DNA from: Mesostigma viride
Lineage: Eukaryota; Streptophyta; Mesostigmatophyceae; Mesostigmatales; Mesostigmataceae
Assembly: GCA_009746045.1 (NCBI GenBank)
Contig: RPFO01000104.1
Location: 6,458,501 to 6,522,500, forward strand
Direction of reading: 5' to 3'
DNA length: 64,000 bases
A program made the translations under genes and the position numbers. Of the stretch, positions 1 to 10,700 are shown piece after piece; position 1 is the stretch's first letter, and every line of letters starts with the position of its first letter. Below the pieces are notes generated by a model that saw nothing but the letters and a program-made list of their open reading frames with translations, was not told the origin of the DNA and did no database searches.

Positions 1-422
1 TGCAACCTTGAGGCAATGTCATACAAGAGAGAAAACCTTTTATTGTCATTGTTAGCACTCAAGGTATGTACAGATCCCTTATGTACAGGAGGCACCAGGG
101 TCGTGCCTGTCAGACTGTCTCCAGCCCTATCCTCATCCTGACCATCCTGTGCCAGTCCTGCACGGTCAGAATGCTTCTGAGATCCACCTGGGTCCACATC
201 ACCAGGTCCTACCTCAGGCTCAGCACCGCCATGGCGGGCACGTTGGCGAGTAACCACTGCAGCTACAGCTGGCATACTTTCTGTGGTAACCAAGCTTGCC
301 CCATCGTGTCCAATAGGCTCTTTCACTAGAGCATGGGGCTGCCCCTCACTGCTGTCACTAGCAGCTTCATTACACACCCCTGGGGGCACCCTCCAGGGTT
401 CAGGGATGTGTGCAGGTTCATA
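1..422 (-). CDS. Partial pol-like frame following gag, runs off window
   Basis: Directly after the gag TGA (423-425) the same reading frame stays open for about 140 codons to the window edge, with no stop. I checked this codon by codon across the first third and by translation for the rest. It begins YEPAHIPEPWRVPPGV and contains AVVTRQRARHGG and RFSLLYDIASRL. This style is seen in spacer regions of Ty3/gypsy-like polyproteins, but no protease, reverse transcriptase or integrase motif lies inside the window. The frame has no start codon of its own near gag, so expression would need readthrough of the TGA or a separate transcript. The pol assignment rests on position after gag and is moderate. 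Confidence 0.45.
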
Positions 423-1610
423 TCAATGATCAGCAGCCTTGCCCTTGCCCTTGTCCTGGGATGGACCAGCCTTGTCCTTGCTGCCACCCTGAGCTGGCTT
501 GCTCTGACCTTCCTGCCTCAGGTACGAGGGACACTCATTCCTGAAGTGACCCTTCCCCTGGCAGAAATAACATTCCACCTGACTGATGTCCCGTGAGGTC
601 CCACTGCTGGGCCCAGCCTTGGGAGGACCACCCACCCTCTTGAAGTCAAACTGGGACTGTGGATGTCCCGACTTCGGCGGGGTCCCCCGTCCAGCCCTTC
701 TGTCACGCCCCCTCCTGGACCTTCCTCGACCCCTTGAAGAGGTCTCAGGCCCTCTCGAAGGCGCTGGGCCCCCGTGGCCCGATCCCCTCATGGACTTAAC
801 CGTGGGTTCAGTGGCCTCCTCATCACCCTGACGAGGGCGCTTGCCACCCACGTACTTGCCGCTGAAACACTCATACAACTGGTCCGTCATGGCTGCCCAG
901 CCATGGACCTGTCGCATGTGGATGGTCACATTATCCATGGTGACCGGATCCAGCTGCAGCGACTTGAGAAAGTCGCCCATGGCCATCCGATCTGCGACGA
1001 AGAAGCCCTTGGCCATGGCGTCCTCCCTCAGCTTGACGAAGTCTTCAAAGGCGTGGACCACTAGCTGCCCCTTGATGGGCTTGTAGTCCAGGTATTCTTG
1101 CTTCAGGTGGGACCCATCTATGGTCCTCTTGTCACTCAGGAACGACCTGAGTCGCGTCATAAACGCCGTCCAGGTGTCCCCCGCCGCGTGTCGCTCCCGA
1201 ACAAACTTGAACAGCCGCCTCGCCGACTGCCGTATGTAGGCACTAGACGCCAGGATGCGAAGCTTGTCACCGTTGTATATCTCAGTGTACAAGTTCATGT
1301 CCTCTAACATCCTCTCAGCATCCCGGGGCTGCCAATTGTCCTTGATGGACTGAAACTGGCCTAGCACCGCGTACCCCTCAGCAACAGTTGGTCGCTTGGG
1401 CGCCGCTTGATCTGCGGCTGGCGCGTGCTGCCCGCCCTGCGATCCTTGGCTCTGATTATCTGGCACCTCAGCCTGGTCTCCCAGCGCCTGGCCGCCCCCG
1501 CGTCCATCGCGTCCACCGCGTCCATCGCGTCCATCTCGTCCATCCAGCCCAGCGCCGCGCCGCCCGAAGTCCATAAAGCCCGCTGGTTGGTTGATAGCTC
1601 CATCCTCCAT
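423..1610 (-). CDS. gag: Gag-like capsid protein of an LTR retrotransposon, CCHC knuckle
   Basis: The ORF is 395 aa and intact. After a Gly/Arg/Asp-rich leader with an RDGRDG repeat (about residues 20-40) comes a helical capsid-like region of about 200 residues, containing YIRQSARRLFKFVRERH and DTWTAFMTRLRSFL. A basic Arg/Gly-rich stretch follows (RGRGRSRRGRDRRAGRG). A retroviral zinc knuckle CYFCQGKGHFRNEC (C-x2-C-x4-H-x4-C) lies at about residue 345, and the C-terminus is Lys/Gly/Gln-rich. This order is typical of retrotransposon Gag, which packages the RNA. The nearest terminator is an in-frame TGA followed by more open frame (1-422). No LTR could be delimited, because the 3' end lies outside the window. 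Confidence 0.85.
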   Translation of the reverse strand: MEDGAINQPAGFMDFGRRGAGLDGRDGRDGRGGRDGRGGGQALGDQAEVPDNQSQGSQGGQHAPAADQAAPKRPTVAEGYAVLGQFQSIKDNWQPRDAERMLEDMNLYTEIYNGDKLRILASSAYIRQSARRLFKFVRERHAAGDTWTAFMTRLRSFLSDKRTIDGSHLKQEYLDYKPIKGQLVVHAFEDFVKLREDAMAKGFFVADRMAMGDFLKSLQLDPVTMDNVTIHMRQVHGWAAMTDQLYECFSGKYVGGKRPRQGDEEATEPTVKSMRGSGHGGPAPSRGPETSSRGRGRSRRGRDRRAGRGTPPKSGHPQSQFDFKRVGGPPKAGPSSGTSRDISQVECYFCQGKGHFRNECPSYLRQEGQSKPAQGGSKDKAGPSQDKGKGKAADH

Positions 1611-1712
1611 GATGGCCTCTGTTCAGATCTGCTACAGCCAGCCAAGTGGCTAAGCAGCAATTAAAGCAATATAAGCTACTGAACAAGAAAAGAAAGTGCC
1701 AAGTGTTACCAC

Positions 1713-2633
1713 TCAGGCAAGACCACCACGGCTGGCCCCAGGCGCGTCCTGGTTCTCCTTGTCACTGTCGTCGTCGCTGTCGCTCACCACAATCAGCTCT
1801 GGTACCCTGCTACCTGCTGCGCCGTCGTCGACCCGCTGTCGGCCCGCTATGACTGAATCGTCACCGTTGGTAAAGTAGACAGGTGACAACCCGTCGTTGG
1901 TACCTCTCGGATTGTACGTTGGCACCTCGTGGTCGCCAAGTGTCTCGTCGCCTAGCCCAGCGACACCCCCTGCGCCTACCTCCAGGTCACTCTCGTACCT
2001 AAGAGGTGCAAACTCCTCCCAACGCGTCACACGAACGCGAAGGGGCGGGGTTAGCTCCTGAAAAGGAACTCTTACTCGCTCTGGAAACCTGCCGACTCTG
2101 GTCGCGCGTTGTCCTCCGGCGATGGCTTCCGCTGTCGCCCCGACCTCTGCAAGCCGCCTGTGATGCTCCGCTCCGCGCCGTTCACGCCTAACTGGTCCCG
2201 CTGCAACACCCTCGCCGCCGATGCCGCCTGCGAAAGCACGTGGTACTCCCGCGCCCGCTACTGTCGGCACAAACTCGTGTCGCCCTGCGCCAGCTGCCTC
2301 CGCAACCTCGCCTCGCCTTGCTGCCAACTCCGTCCGCACTCGCTCTGCTACTGCAGTAATCACCGTCTGGATGCCGACCAACCCGTGAAGCTCCTGCTCA
2401 AGGTCGTCGATGCTCCGGTGCTCCGGAATGACGATGGTTTGTACGTGTCGCAGAATTCGCTCCCAATCTTCGACCTGGTCGTCGACGAATTGCACGAAGC
2501 TGCGATTTACAGGCGGACGATCTGCAAGCAACAAAGATAGATCCCGAACGACACGGCGTAATTCAGGAGAAATCGAACCCCCAGCAGACTGCCGAAACCG
2601 GAAATCCTGCTGCCGTTGTTCCTCCTGCACCAT
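1713..2633 (-). CDS. Hypothetical protein upstream of gag, same element
   Basis: This is a 306-aa frame 103 bp upstream of gag on the same strand. Residues 20-100 look helical (ELRRVVRDLSLLLADRPP, DDQVEDWERILRHVQT). The middle is Ala/Gly/Arg-rich, and the tail is acidic (IVVSDSDDDSDKENQ). I recognise no domain. Position and orientation suggest an extra 5' ORF of the retroelement, or the N-terminal part of its polyprotein. GC-rich sequence opens many shadow frames here, and I chose this one for its length and its acidic and helical composition. Confidence 0.45.
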   Translation of the reverse strand: MVQEEQRQQDFRFRQSAGGSISPELRRVVRDLSLLLADRPPVNRSFVQFVDDQVEDWERILRHVQTIVIPEHRSIDDLEQELHGLVGIQTVITAVAERVRTELAARRGEVAEAAGAGRHEFVPTVAGAGVPRAFAGGIGGEGVAAGPVRRERRGAEHHRRLAEVGATAEAIAGGQRATRVGRFPERVRVPFQELTPPLRVRVTRWEEFAPLRYESDLEVGAGGVAGLGDETLGDHEVPTYNPRGTNDGLSPVYFTNGDDSVIAGRQRVDDGAAGSRVPELIVVSDSDDDSDKENQDAPGASRGGLA

Positions 2634-4257
2634 TCACCACCGGACGAGCTCCTCTCGTCGTCAAAGCTGCACACCGCAACCGGCAACGACCCTCCTGGCC
2701 GTTCCGCTGAGACTGGTTGTAATTTGAGTTAAGCTTTCTTCGCACACGCAATGTGAAGGATATGGTTGCAATGCAGCAATGTGTGAATATGGTTGGAAAC
2801 GGAGCTTTGTTAAATCGGATAATGTTTACAGCGCTCAACACTTGAGGCTTGCACACGAGCTTGCCAAGTCAAGGCACAACACGTGAGGCGGGCTCGCAAG
2901 AGATGCCCATTTGGCACTGGCCTATTGTTTATATACTTGTGCACTGTGCTTGCTAGTCCTGAGCAGCCTAGCAGGCCTGCTCAGTAATAACACCCCCGGT
3001 ACAGTATTCACTACCTGTACAGTGCCCGACTCCTATACAGTAGGTCTGCCATACAGGCACAGTGACCACAGAGCACAGTCCACAGTGACTATTGCATCTG
3101 CACCTAGAAGTCCAGGACTAAGCCTGCGGTACCCACAGACCACAGGTTAAGGTTCCTATTTCCTGCGTACGACGTATTAATCCAATACCGTCGTAGGTAC
3201 AGCACCTAATTCCTGTCAGCCCAGGAATTACTGTCGACCCCATATGTCGTCGGCAAATATTCACGTCCGACTTAGAAGAACAGCCGGCTCGCGCTCGCGC
3301 GCGACCGGGAAGTCGGAACGCCATAACTTTCTTGATACTTGTCGGAATGAACTCGTTCCGGTGCCGCTGGAATCGCAGAGATATGCCGAATCAGGATCAC
3401 GCCAATGCGCTTGGCGTTAACTACCACGCCTATCTGCCTGTCCACTTTTCCCCCGCTACCTGCGAGAGGGAACTGAGGGTCATGAATGCCACCTGCGACA
3501 AGATGTACGACAAGTTCTGTCGCCGCCTGGCCCTGGAGGGGGTTTACTAACTAAGTGCCCCTTTGGAATAGACAAAGTCCCCTATGGGCATTAAGCCTTA
3601 TTATGATTCTAATGGAAATCCATGACTTTGTCTCTATCTCATGGCGTCTCATAGTACAATTGCACTAGGAATCGTAGTACAGGTAGTATAATAAGAGTAG
3701 AAATGCACTAGACGACACTACAGATAGTACAGATTACTACAAATACGCAACTGCTTGTGTATTGTAGGATTTCCCACTAGAATCCGTCCAAGTGTCGTGC
3801 CATACCGCCACGTGGCAACCTGGACGGTCTGACATGACAGTCCGTACAAGACTGTACCCGCCAGCTGCCGGATCGGACGGCCTGCCACGTCAGTACTGTG
3901 CCATGTCAGATCCGACAGCATGCCACGTCAGTCCGCGCCGCGCCGGTTCCGCCGCGCGTCGGTTACGAAGATCTGCCATGACAGTCGGCACACTGTCCCG
4001 TCTGACACCTGTCAGAACTGTCAGACTGCCATGACAGTCCGTACCACTGTCGCGTAACTGCCGACGCGGCGCGATCGTTTCCTTCTAGCGACCGTCCCAC
4101 GGCATATTCGTGGGAATATTCCCGGAATATGCCGGGAATATGCCGTTCGTCCTCCTCCCCACGAGGCCAAAAGCCCAAACACGACCAAAAATGCAGCCAA
4201 ACCCTCACGAACCACTCAGAACAGCAGCAGGATACCACTATCAGCAGCTAGACAGCT
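2634..4257. other. Non-coding stretch with short palindromic repeats
   Basis: I see no supported gene. It probably includes the 5' LTR or leader of the gag element, but no TG...CA boundary could be proven. Positions 3796-4040 are built from short interspersed copies of TGACAGTCCGTAC, TGCCACGTCAG and GTCTGACA in both orientations. Positions 4100-4145 repeat GGGAATATTCCCGGAATATGC-like units that are themselves palindromic. A 72-codon frame at 3332-3550 is too short and unsupported to call. Confidence 0.4.
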
Positions 4258-5798
4258 ATGGCGACGACCCAAGAACATGAGGCCCAGGAACCTGAGCGTA
4301 CGTATTTTCCCATGCATGTCTGTTTTTGTGTTTCCTTGGTTTGTTTTTTGGGCATTTTCAGCAGCTGACAGGAACGCCATGGTCATTTTCTATTCATTCT
4401 TTGCAGGCTGGAACCCCTCTGACGACCTTTTCGACCACAACGACTACGACCACCTGGACGACGCACGCACGGAAGTCAATTCGCACGCTGCGATCGACGA
4501 CCTGGTGGCTCAGTCTCGCCCTGCGGCTGCTCCCAGTACGTGGTCTGCTGTTTTATGCATCCCTTTTCGATTGCCTGTTGGATTTTGCAGGTGATGGCCA
4601 CTATCTGTTGGATGTTGCAGGTGATGGCCACTATCTGACAGATTTTGCAGTTGTCTATGTGTTTTCCTTTGCATGCAGGCCTGCTGCGTGGTGGTCCCAG
4701 CTCCCGCTCTCGTTCTGGAGGCACTGGGCCCAGCGGTGGGGACTCTGCCGCATTGCAGCGCCAGCTGAGGGAGACGCAGGAGGAGTTGGAGCGCGAGAAG
4801 AACCGCAGCAGGCGTCGTTCTTTCTCCCCTGATCCCACTCGCGAAGAGCTCAAGAAGATGCGCTTGGCTCTCGAGGAGGCGAACCACAAGATCACGTGGT
4901 TCGAGAAGAGGCTGGCGTGCTGCGAGATCTGCACCGAGCCCTTCGGCACGGAGGGGAAGTACCCCATCATCTACCTCGTGGAGGGCGTCCACACCTGCGT
5001 CCCTCAGCACTGCAACAAGTGCGCTGATATGCTCGAGGCCCACGCTCTGGAGTATAATTCTACCAGGCCCAACGCCCGTGTGTGCGGCAAGCGCTGCCCA
5101 GAATGCAAGGAGCTCCTGATGCGCACTGGCAGCCAGTACAAGCGCAATGTGGGTGTCGACAGACTCACATTCACCCTTGTGAATGTGCGTCTGTGCGCTC
5201 GCGGGTGCGGCGGCGAGGTCGTGCTCGGCGAGGAGGCGATTCACGACAACACCTGCGCTAAGCTTGTCAGGCCCTGCCCCAACAAGCTTTCTCTCCCTGG
5301 TGATAACGGCACCGTGACCATCCTGGGCTGCACCTACCAGGCCACCAGCCGCGAGGACTTGGATCGCCACCTGCGCGTGGTGGACAACGTGTCAGAGTGT
5401 GGTTTCCGTGGTCTGCCGGCCGCCATCGCCGCCGCCGCCGCCGCTGCTGCTCCTCCTGCTGCTCGTGCTGCTGCTCCTGCTGCTGCTCCTGCTGCTCGCG
5501 CTTCTTTCGCTGTTCGCGCTGTGGGGGGAATGAGAATTACCCCGCGGGAGTCAACGGTTTCCTGTCCGCCCTGCAGTACATCAGGGATCACCCCCAGTTG
5601 GAGTGCTCCGGGTCTGCGGGCAATGCACTGGCTGTGGCCTTCTTTGAGGCACTCGGCGGTGGCGTTGGGTGGGACGCGCTGGCCATGAGGCGGTTGGTGG
5701 ATCGCTTCCGCGATGCGACGAGGCGCATTGTTGAGAGGGACGCACACTTGGTTGCTGATGTTCAGCACCGGGAGGTGATTGTGGTTGAGGATGAGTAG
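4258..5798 (+). CDS. RING-like Cys-rich protein with coiled coil, three exons
   Basis: The exons are 4258-4297, 4407-4535 and 4679-5798. All junctions are GT/AG, and both introns are phase 1 and keep the frame. The start ATG opens MATTQEHEAQEPE. Exon 2 is acidic (DDLFDHNDYDHLDD). Exon 3 has a charged coiled coil (about residues 75-115, RQLRETQEELEREKNRSRRR). A Cys/His cluster follows: CEIC, HTCVPQHCNKC and CGKRCPECKELL, then CARGCGG and an Ala-rich run. The spacing resembles a RING finger, but the His and the following Cys are adjacent (QHC), which is unusual. A ubiquitin-ligase role is therefore only suggested. The frame breaks in a G6 run at 5523-5528. Shifting by one there continues into a coherent tail (NENYPAGVNGFLSAL to VIVVEDE, stop 5796-5798). 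A poly(A) signal follows. Confidence 0.65.
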
Positions 5799-5901
5799 GG
5801 GGTCTAGAAAGGGGAAGGGGCTATTCCTCCCTGTAGTGAGTGTGCCCTTGGAGGCACCTCGTTGAGGACATTGTTGATTAGGACTTTGCCTATTGTACAT
5901 T

Positions 5902-5910
5902 GTAATAAAT
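5902..5910 (+). promoter_or_regulatory. Poly(A) signal of the RING-like gene
   Basis: TGTAATAAA lies 104 bp downstream of the stop codon. It contains both the canonical AATAAA (5905-5910) and TGTAA, the usual volvocalean green-algal signal. Confidence 0.5.
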
Positions 5911-6830
5911 AAGACTCATTGCATGCAAATCCAACACCAATGCATCATTAGATAGGAACCCGCGGCCCGCGAATAGGACTTGAACGGATATCCCATGATA
6001 CTAGAGGTTCCCATGATACTGGCATCTGCCACAGTACGGCCAGGTGGACGGCCGGATGGGCGGTGGGGTCGCCCTAGGGTTTAGTAGAAGCGGCATATTA
6101 ATTGCGTTGGACCTGCCGACGAGATGGTGGAAAGCCAGGTCAACGCGCCATCGGCCACACATAACAGCGGTGTCGTCCATGAGGACACCTTCACTGACAA
6201 CGCTATCGACGACGATGCATGGACTTCGCCCTGCGTCTTTCATGCATGCCAGGCCAGGTCGTGCCTGACCATGTTTTCTTCACGCTTTCCCCAGAGCAGG
6301 CAATGGCTGTTCTGCGACATCCAGTGAAGGGCCAGGCCATTGATTGAGCTCTACGCTCCCCACTTGCCAGACGGCACTGCCAGCATTGACGACATTGAAG
6401 ACATGCATGACGTGTACGAGCAGCAGCTCCGACTTTCTGCATAATTTCTTGAGCTGCATGTGCAGGCTCCTACTCAGGCACTCATCGGCTCCGCGCGCGC
6501 CTACAATGACGCCCAACAACTAATGAATTAATTAATTAATAGACACGTGACTGCGCCGCAGGCTCCCCATATACTCCTAAAGCTTCCCCATGAGAAGCAG
6601 ACCTGCAACAGCTCCATCAGACAGTCACAGCCATGGCCGTCCCGAAGATCAATCAACGAATTGTCGTCTACCCTGCTCAAAGACATCTTGGCATTGCACA
6701 CCAGCCTGGCCGAGGTGAAGGCAGCCATGACCGACTGCCTTGCCCCCGCCTGCAGCTCAACCGCTCCCTAGCGCTATGCAGCTACGGCGAAGCAGGCTGA
6801 CAAAAGAAATTAAAAATTAATTTATTGTAA
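5911..6830. other. No supported gene
   Basis: The region has short broken frames only. A charged frame around 6378-6520 (EDMHDVYEQQLRL) and one at 6547-6771 with a helical end are separated by stops. They could be remnants of a retroelement coiled-coil protein, but I cannot assign them. ATTAATTA-type runs lie at 6523-6540. Confidence 0.3.
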
Positions 6831-6954
6831 CATTAATTAATTAATTAATTAATTAATTAATTAATTAGGAACATAACTCCGTTGGGAGTATATGTAGCAC
6901 ATAGCCCAGAGAAGGGGCATATGGCCTATCTATCATACATTCTAAGCTACTTCC
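6831..6954 (-). repeat. LINE 3' tail fragment, left of the giant transposon
   Basis: An (AATT)n run at 6831-6867 is followed by GGAACATAACTCCGTTGGGA and the conserved tail sequence to CTACTTCC. The same block recurs at 39880-39980 and inverted at 60800-60922. On the minus strand it is the 3' end of the LINE copy whose ORF1 lies at 32972-33844. The 25.7-kb transposon separates the two halves. Confidence 0.85.
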
Positions 6955-6979
6955 GGCCGGGCCCACTTCGAATGTTCCG
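6955..6979 (+). repeat. Left terminal inverted repeat of the giant transposon
   Basis: These 25 bp are identical to the reverse complement of 32604-32628. Inside it, 6990-7010 carries GTGTGTGACACTTTT, which resembles the GTGTCACACTTTT next to the right end, so the symmetry extends imperfectly to about 50 bp. Confidence 0.93.
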
Positions 6980-7244
6980 CGGTCCAAGCCAAGTGTGTGA
7001 CACTTTTCCTTCAATTTTGAGGCAAAAATCTTGAATTTTGGCTTGCGAACGTGTAAATTTCACGTAAATATTACAATTTGTGGGTATTTATCTCATTGTA
7101 AGTCTCGTGTGACATAAAAACTTTACATTAGCGTGAAATTGCATTGTTTCATTGAAGAATATCATGGATACATTCGTCGCACTTGAGACGGAGTCGACTG
7201 AATTTACTAAAGACTCGTCCAACATAAAATAAACTCTTCGAACG
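6980..7244. other. Left subterminal spacer of the giant transposon
   Basis: This AT-rich stretch lies between the left inverted repeat and the stop codon of the long minus-strand gene. It would hold that gene's 3' end. I see no ORF. Confidence 0.4.
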
Positions 7245-7774
7245 TCACTTCTTATTCTTGCTCCTTGCTTCTGCTTCCAATTTCTGCTGTTCTGTTTTGG
7301 ACTTCTTCCTCTTTGGATCGATGGACATCGCAGGTGCCCACTTTGCCACATCATTCCAACTCTTTCCGTCCATCAGAGTCACCACCTTCTTCACATAGTC
7401 CAAAGGCATCCAGAACTTGCCCCTATGCAACTTTCCGCCCTCTGTCTCTTCTGGAAAAAACTTCATGCAAACGTCCCTCCATTTCCGATCGTATCCACCT
7501 ACCTGCCCGTACAACTTCACCTCCTGTAACTTGGTATACTTTTGCTTTTCCCTACTCGCATTGGCCCTTCTCATGGTGTTCTCGGCCCACCCATCAATCC
7601 AGAAGCACTCCGGTGCTCCGTGTTTCTGTTCCCCGTCCATAAGTCTCATCCACAGCGTAGGCTTCTCATAAGGCTCTTGGCTCTGCGCATTCGCTTCCAC
7701 CCCTTCAGACTGAGCAGCAAGTTTAGCTGCAGGACCGAAGCCCACCGCAGCGTTCGCCCGCACCACATCATTAC
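7245..7774 (-). CDS. Last exon, Lys-rich C-terminus
   Basis: Acceptor GCGCAG joins in phase to the upstream exon (KG/NDVVRANAAVGFG). The visible fold-like part is YEKPTLWMRLMDGEQKHGAP, GYDRKWRDVCMKFFPEE and PLDYVKKVVTLMDGKSW. It ends with a basic stretch (DPKRKKSKTEQQKLEAEARS, then KNKK), which could serve as a nuclear localisation signal. The stop TGA is at 7245-7247. The intron 7775-7890 is one of the few in this gene without a palindrome. Confidence 0.65.
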
Positions 7775-10700
7775 CTGCGCGTAACCAATCGGCACATCAA
7801 CGACGGACTAAAGTCAACGTAGATAGATTGCAAACGAATTTAAAAAAAAATTCAGGATACATGCCACGACCAAAACAGCGATTTCCTCACCCTTTGTTAT
7901 TCCTTTCTGAGCTCGAGTAGCAGCTGTCTTGGGTCGAGACGAGCCGGAAGACTTGGAGGGCGCGGCAGGCTTCTTCCTCCCCTCAGACGTCGCTCTGCGA
8001 GTTGACCCTCCTGCCCCTCCACCCCTTGCCCTTCCATCACCCCTTCGCCTCCCTCCATCTTTCTCCTCCTCGTCGTCATCCCCCTCCTCCTCCCCCTCCC
8101 CCTCCTCCTCCTCCTCCCCCTCCTCCTCCTCCTCCTCCTCCTCCTCCTCCTCCTCCTCCTCCTCCTCCTCCTCCTCCTCCTCCTCCTCCTCCTCCTCCTC
8201 CTCCTCCTCCTCCTCCTCCTCCTCCTCCTCTCTCCTCCTCCTCCTCCTCCTCCTCCTCCTCCTCCTCCTCCTCCTCCTCCTCCTCCTCCTCCTCCTCCTC
8301 CCCTCCTCCCCCTCCTCCCCCTCGTCCCCCTCCTCCCCCTCCTCGACCCCCTCCTCCCCCTCCGCCCCCTCCTCCTCCTCCTCCTCGGAGGAGGATGATG
8401 ATGACTCGACTGGCTGCCGTCGAAGCTCTTTCTTGGGATACTTTGAAACGCGCGTAGGCGCGGAAGGAGCGACAGGCCGGGCAGAAGCGCCAGGCTCAGC
8501 TTCATCTTCGTCGTCCGAGATTTGAACAACTGCCTTTCGAAGCTTTTTGGAAGGGTGTGACTCCGGCTGCGGCTGGACAGACGGCCGCTGCCCACCCTTC
8601 CCTTTGTCCCGCGTCTTCTGCGGTGACGACTTCTCTCCCCCCTTAGACGTCTTCTGCGGTGACGACTTCTCTCCCCCTTAGACGTCTTCTGCGGTGACGA
8701 CTTCTCTCCCCCCTTAGACGTCTTCTGCGGTGACGACTTCTCTCCCCCCTTAGACGTCTTCTGCGGTGACGACTTCTCTCCCCCCGTAGACGTCGCTCTG
8801 CGAGTCGACCCTCCTTCCTTTCCACCCTGTCCCTCGCCTCCGTCGTCACCATCCGAATCTCCTTCCGCGTCATCCTCAGCCTTCCTCTTCTTCGCCAATG
8901 ACGTCCACGAGACGTCAGGCATCTTCCCCATCCGAACCAGTAAGTCTTCGAAGCCATCCAATGACTTCTTTCCGCCAAAAACGACCACGATGGGACGCAA
9001 CTCCTCGAAAAACTGCGTCGCTAGCTCGATAAGCTTCCTGTGGTAACCGGAATTGCGTTCGACAGTTGTCTTTTTTGGAGGAACCATAAAGAGGTCATGG
9101 TCAGCCCACCAGAAGTCCTTGAAGGACGTCCACTTGCATGCGGCCGAACTCACCATCCAAATTCAGGATTCTACAGCACGGTAATGGCGTCAGGCCATCG
9201 TCTTGCCTCGCGAAAGTGGATGGGAAGCCCTCACCGTCCCCCACCGCCACCTCCGCCGCCACCCTCCTCACAAATGCCTTCTTCCTGTCAGGGCCGCCTT
9301 TAGGGAGACTATGAGAAGAATACCAGACGGTCATCTGATCCCAGGAAATGCTGCGCCAGTTATACTCAATCGGCTCAGCACTTTTCTCTTCCACCTTCTC
9401 CCCCCCTTTCCCTGCAACTTTCTCCTTCGCCTCAACCACCGCCTCCTTCTTCCCTTCCCCTCCTTCCATCTTTTTTTGATAGTGGAGATACAAGTCCTTG
9501 TCCAGAAGGCCGTGCGAACCCTTCATGAAGACGTTCGGAGCGGTTTTGTCGAGGAGATCCACTAGATCGATTGCCCATCAGATCCTTTCTCGGAATCCTT
9601 AGGTGATTGGCAAGACCTTCGGACTTTAAGAGGTAGGCGACATTGCGCGTGATGATGACGGCCTTCTCCCAAAATGCAGGAATCGATCGACGACGTCCTT
9701 GTTCCTTGGCATCCGGTTAAGTAGTCGTAAGCCGAACACCTCTTCAAATAAGCGAGAAGCCTTGTACTCCAGATCAGCCCCCCCCTTACATTCGCCATCC
9801 AAGTCGGGCTTTTCCTGAAACTTAATAAGGATGAATTGGCGAACGCACTCAAGTACGTCCTTGGCCAACTCCACCAACTTTGACAGCTTTTCGGGCCCAA
9901 CCTCCCCACTCATGATGCATTCACACACAGCGTCCATCATCGGAAACGACGCCAGGTTCCTTACAGACGTCCAGGACACCTTTTGCCCCTTCTTGGTGCC
10001 CTCGGCGTTAGCGAACCGGCATCTGAGAGTCATAGTCTCCTCAGAAGCTGGTGTGACTGAATTCTCATCATCCGGCCTGGCCTTTGTGAGGCGCAGGAAG
10101 GTGTTCGCCAGAACTCGATTGTAATTTGAAATTTGGGAAGGTTGGGCCTTGTTTTTTTTCCGCTCGCCTTCTTCCTCCCTCAACTCCCCCTTATCCTCCT
10201 TACTCCCCTCCAAACTCCCTTCCCTCCCGACTGATTGTTTGGTGGCCGGCAGGATGTACGCCAGCAGGTTCGTGTAATGGCCATCGGGAATAAAATGCCC
10301 TTTGCCCTGCTTCACGACGCCGTGCAAGTACAGCCTGTTGTAATTCCAAACATCCAGAAGCGCCTGCCCAAGCGTCCGATCCGCTACCGCCTGATCTTCG
10401 GCATTGGCGCCCTTGGAGATTTCGAATAGGCGATCCAGCTTCTTCTTCCCAACCTCCTGTCACGAACAGAGGAACGAAAAATTGACACACAAGAACAATT
10501 CAAGGGTCGACTTGCAGCGTGACGTTATGAACGCACGGGAGCGCGAAAAATGGTCTTCAGCGCCGAAATCGGTAAGTTAGGGTCACTCTGCGAAACCACC
10601 CCAGAAATATGTCGGGATGAGAGTTTGACTGCCAATGTCGTTTCTGTGTGCGACTTCCCGCATTTATAATGCATGATAAAGGAAGACTTTTGACATGGTC

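Noticed and set aside
23-40. AATAAA on the minus strand as a poly(A) signal ending gag
   Set aside because: It lies inside the open pol-like frame (NDNKRFS), so it is more likely coding.
3332-3550. 72-codon frame (ERELRVMNATCDKMYDKFCR)
   Set aside because: It is short and isolated, without splice context or a recognisable family.
7929-8525. Ser- or Pro-rich plus-strand proteins
   Set aside because: They are shadows of the CTC/CCT run that encodes a Glu tract on the opposite strand.
7897-9156. The 419-codon Arg/Gly-rich frame as the real protein
   Set aside because: After the C5 run at 8673-8677 it leaves the repeat frame GGEKSSPQKT. The alternative frame gives sensible acidic and Ser/Glu sequence and a phase-matched splice to the last exon.
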